Below, piece by piece: positions 37,972 to 39,408 of a stretch of 39,408 nucleotides of DNA. Each line of letters opens with the position of its first letter. Positions within the stretch are counted from its first letter, which is position 1. Made by a program: the position numbers and the translations under genes. A model generated the notes under the pieces. It saw only the letters and a list, made by a program, of their open reading frames with translations, was not told the origin of the DNA and ran no database searches. Source of the DNA: Candidatus Omnitrophota bacterium (GTDB lineage Bacteria; Omnitrophota; Gorgyraeia; Zapsychrales; Zapsychraceae); contig JAGOSC010000024.1 of NCBI GenBank assembly GCA_018062515.1, positions 1 to 39,408 on the forward strand, in the 5' to 3' direction.

Positions 37972-39408
37972 GTTTCCACCTTTATTTTAGTTGAGGTTAT
38001 TTGCACTTTATCGTCGCTGAATGAAGATTGAGTAATTGATCCGCGATTTAAGAACTGCAGCGCCGCTTCCCGTAAATCCGTCGGGCGTAAATAGATTTTA
38101 CCAGTTTGCACAGGCGCGTCCATTGGCAATAAAGCAAAAGAATTGGTTTCTTCTTTGGTGAAACCGGCGTGACCGCCAAATTCCATCGGGAAGCTGATCG
38201 GTGTCATTCCCTTACTCCATCCGGCAATGACAAAATCGCCCGCATTATGGTGTTTACAGATACGGATGATATCTTCTTTCATATCTTCAAGAAAAGGATG
38301 ATCTTCTCCAATGACGTCGGCAATTTGTTCGGGCAAAGAAAATGTTCCCTGGGCGGTGAAAGCTAAAATTTTTTCTTGTTCTTGTCGAATCAATACTAGA
38401 GGAATTTTGACTTCGGACACTAATTTATGTGCGTAAAAATTCTTTTCCTCGTCATCCATTTTTTTATTTACATAAATATGGCCTAATGGGCCCATGGCTG
38501 TGACCATAATCGTTTCTGCATCCACCGACGGAAAAATACTTTCTATGATCTTCTTTTTGGATTTATATAAAAGTTTTGCCCGGGAAGATTGTTTCTCTTT
38601 TAATGCAGATAATTCGCAGGTTATTTTAGATGAGCCGAACAATTTTTGAACGGCCTCTTTGATGGTCAATCCATGCTCTATAAGGTAAGGAACCGTTTTC
38701 TCTTGGCCATGATCTCCGTAAATCCACAAATCATACTCACGATGCGAGGAATGTTTGATCGCATGATCAATACGGCGGATAGCATGATCAATTCCTTGCA
38801 AAGACCAGTGGGCAAATCTCGACGACGGACCACGGCAATGCGACTGCTCATCATAGCCTAAAAAATTCATATGAATAATCGGTAAGCCGCGCGCAATATC
38901 CATACAAGCTCCGGCCACGATCAGTTCCCGAAGAAAAATGCAGACTAAAACGCGCAGCCAAATCATTTCTATTTCTTTATAGAAAATCTTGCGTTTGATC
39001 ATTCCTCGAATAGAGTCATATAAAGCCAGAAAGAATTCAATCGTCAGTAAAATGAATGTCCGGATGAAAATATCTATGTAAAGAATAATTAAAATGGCGA
39101 AAACAAAAAAATTCTTTGAATGAAAAACACGACCTATGCCCAGATGGACCGCGCAAAAGTGAGCCTCTTGCGCTCCGCCGGTATAAATATTCGAATAAGC
39201 ACTTCCTCCTTTTAATAGACCTTCTCCTTGTTCGGCGAGGCGTGGTTCAAATTGTTCAACATATTGCGCGTCGAACATCTTCACCGATTGAGCCAGTTTT
39301 CTGTCCATAAAATTAAAGGCGGGAACACACCCTTTTACGCCGTAAAATAATTCTCCCTGTACCGACGGTGTATTTGAGGGTAATCCGGAATAAAGAGAAT
39401 GTAGAACA
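37968..39408 (-). CDS. Membrane-spanning type I phosphodiesterase/alkaline phosphatase-superfamily protein, 5'-truncated
   Basis: The frame is open to the window edge, so the gene is incomplete; an ATG at 39308 is internal. Before it the frame reads SGLPSNTPSVQGELFYGVKG (39248-39307 region and above), whose Thr is the expected nucleophile of nucleotide pyrophosphatase/phosphodiesterases. Metal-site motifs follow: HMNFLGYDEQSHCRGPSSRF, YGDHGQ and FGGHAGF. Between nucleophile and metal motifs lies a hydrophobic insert of about 75 residues with two or three helices, so the enzyme seems to dip into the membrane. The substrate is probably a phosphoester or phospholipid head group. It is coupled to the downstream ThDP-enzyme gene. 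Confidence 0.85.
   Translation of the reverse strand, partial: VLHSLYSGLPSNTPSVQGELFYGVKGCVPAFNFMDRKLAQSVKMFDAQYVEQFEPRLAEQGEGLLKGGSAYSNIYTGGAQEAHFCAVHLGIGRVFHSKNFFVFAILIILYIDIFIRTFILLTIEFFLALYDSIRGMIKRKIFYKEIEMIWLRVLVCIFLRELIVAGACMDIARGLPIIHMNFLGYDEQSHCRGPSSRFAHWSLQGIDHAIRRIDHAIKHSSHREYDLWIYGDHGQEKTVPYLIEHGLTIKEAVQKLFGSSKITCELSALKEKQSSRAKLLYKSKKKIIESIFPSVDAETIMVTAMGPLGHIYVNKKMDDEEKNFYAHKLVSEVKIPLVLIRQEQEKILAFTAQGTFSLPEQIADVIGEDHPFLEDMKEDIIRICKHHNAGDFVIAGWSKGMTPISFPMEFGGHAGFTKEETNSFALLPMDAPVQTGKIYLRPTDLREAALQFLNRGSITQSSFSDDKVQITSTKIKVET

Noticed and set aside
39306..39408. ATG 39308 as the true start of the phosphodiesterase
   Set aside because: The frame stays open to the window edge and encodes the conserved nucleophile block SNTPSVQGELFYGVKG before that ATG, so the gene is truncated and the ATG is internal.
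1..39408. CRISPR arrays, insertion sequences, prophage or toxin-antitoxin pairs
   Set aside because: No regularly spaced repeats, transposase or integrase motifs, terminal inverted repeats or recognisable toxin folds were found; the one long inverted repeat (1-90/408-497) carries only host gene sequence.

Overview
This window is 39.4 kb of compact, AT-leaning bacterial chromosome. It has no rRNA, tRNA, CRISPR array, transposase or phage gene, and it looks like a draft contig: both ends cut through genes. The gene set indicates a diderm: a Mla-type lipid transport locus, several lipoproteins with lipoboxes, lipoyl synthase, hybrid two-component signalling and many polytopic GT-C-type glycosyltransferases. 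The mixture would fit an uncultured candidate phylum such as Omnitrophota, but that is an inference from gene style and not a placement. Genes are very tightly packed. ATGA/TAATG start-stop overlaps are common, and several neighbours overlap by 29-68 nt.

Layout. (1) Bases 1-13562 form one long minus-strand run. It holds, from high to low coordinate: a small membrane protein, a three-PAS hybrid histidine kinase and an HPt protein; a TMTC-like TPR membrane protein; a membrane-anchored coiled-coil protein and an aminotransferase; then, behind its own promoter and a 19-bp palindrome, a CheY-like regulator, an alpha/beta hydrolase, a GH5 enzyme, an SpoU methyltransferase, an RsuA-family pseudouridine synthase, an ABC-F ATPase, an Smr protein, a lipoprotein, a 44-residue basic protein and a truncated endonuclease III-like gene. 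The first 90 bases are an exact inverted copy of 408-497 and break that last gene, most likely a chimeric joint. (2) Bases 13695-17621 (minus) carry an HD-domain protein, an RlmB-like methyltransferase, a lipoprotein, a GT2 glycosyltransferase, a WlbB-like acetyltransferase and a WlbA-like sugar dehydrogenase. (3) Bases 17848-24272 are the only plus-strand genes. This is a six-gene, translationally coupled operon of three modules. Each module is a small one-TM protein followed by a large polytopic GT-C-like protein. It is transcribed divergently from the WlbA/WlbB set from back-to-back promoters whose -35 hexamers overlap.

(4) Bases 24274-31866 (minus) hold thioredoxin, PanD, peptide deformylase, LipA, a YbhN/AglD-type membrane protein, a YacP-like NYN nuclease, mlaE, a lipoprotein, mlaF, mlaD, yggT, ybaB, a small protein and greA. 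A clear intrinsic terminator for this run sits inside the 3' end of the convergent glycosyltransferase gene. (5) Bases 32022-39408 (minus) hold a GT4 glycosyltransferase, a DUF354 protein, a secreted small protein, a receiver-like protein that lacks the phospho-acceptor, an aldehyde dehydrogenase, an acetolactate synthase-like ThDP enzyme and a 5'-truncated membrane-spanning phosphodiesterase of the alkaline phosphatase superfamily.

The best candidate for an undescribed system is region 3 with its divergent partner. An N-acetylated sugar-uronate biosynthesis pair and a GT2 enzyme face three GT-C enzymes, each with a dedicated small membrane companion. Two of the companions are paralogues of each other and match no family I recognise. 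Together they would make a surface-glycan assembly locus in which each lipid-linked-sugar transferase has its own accessory subunit.
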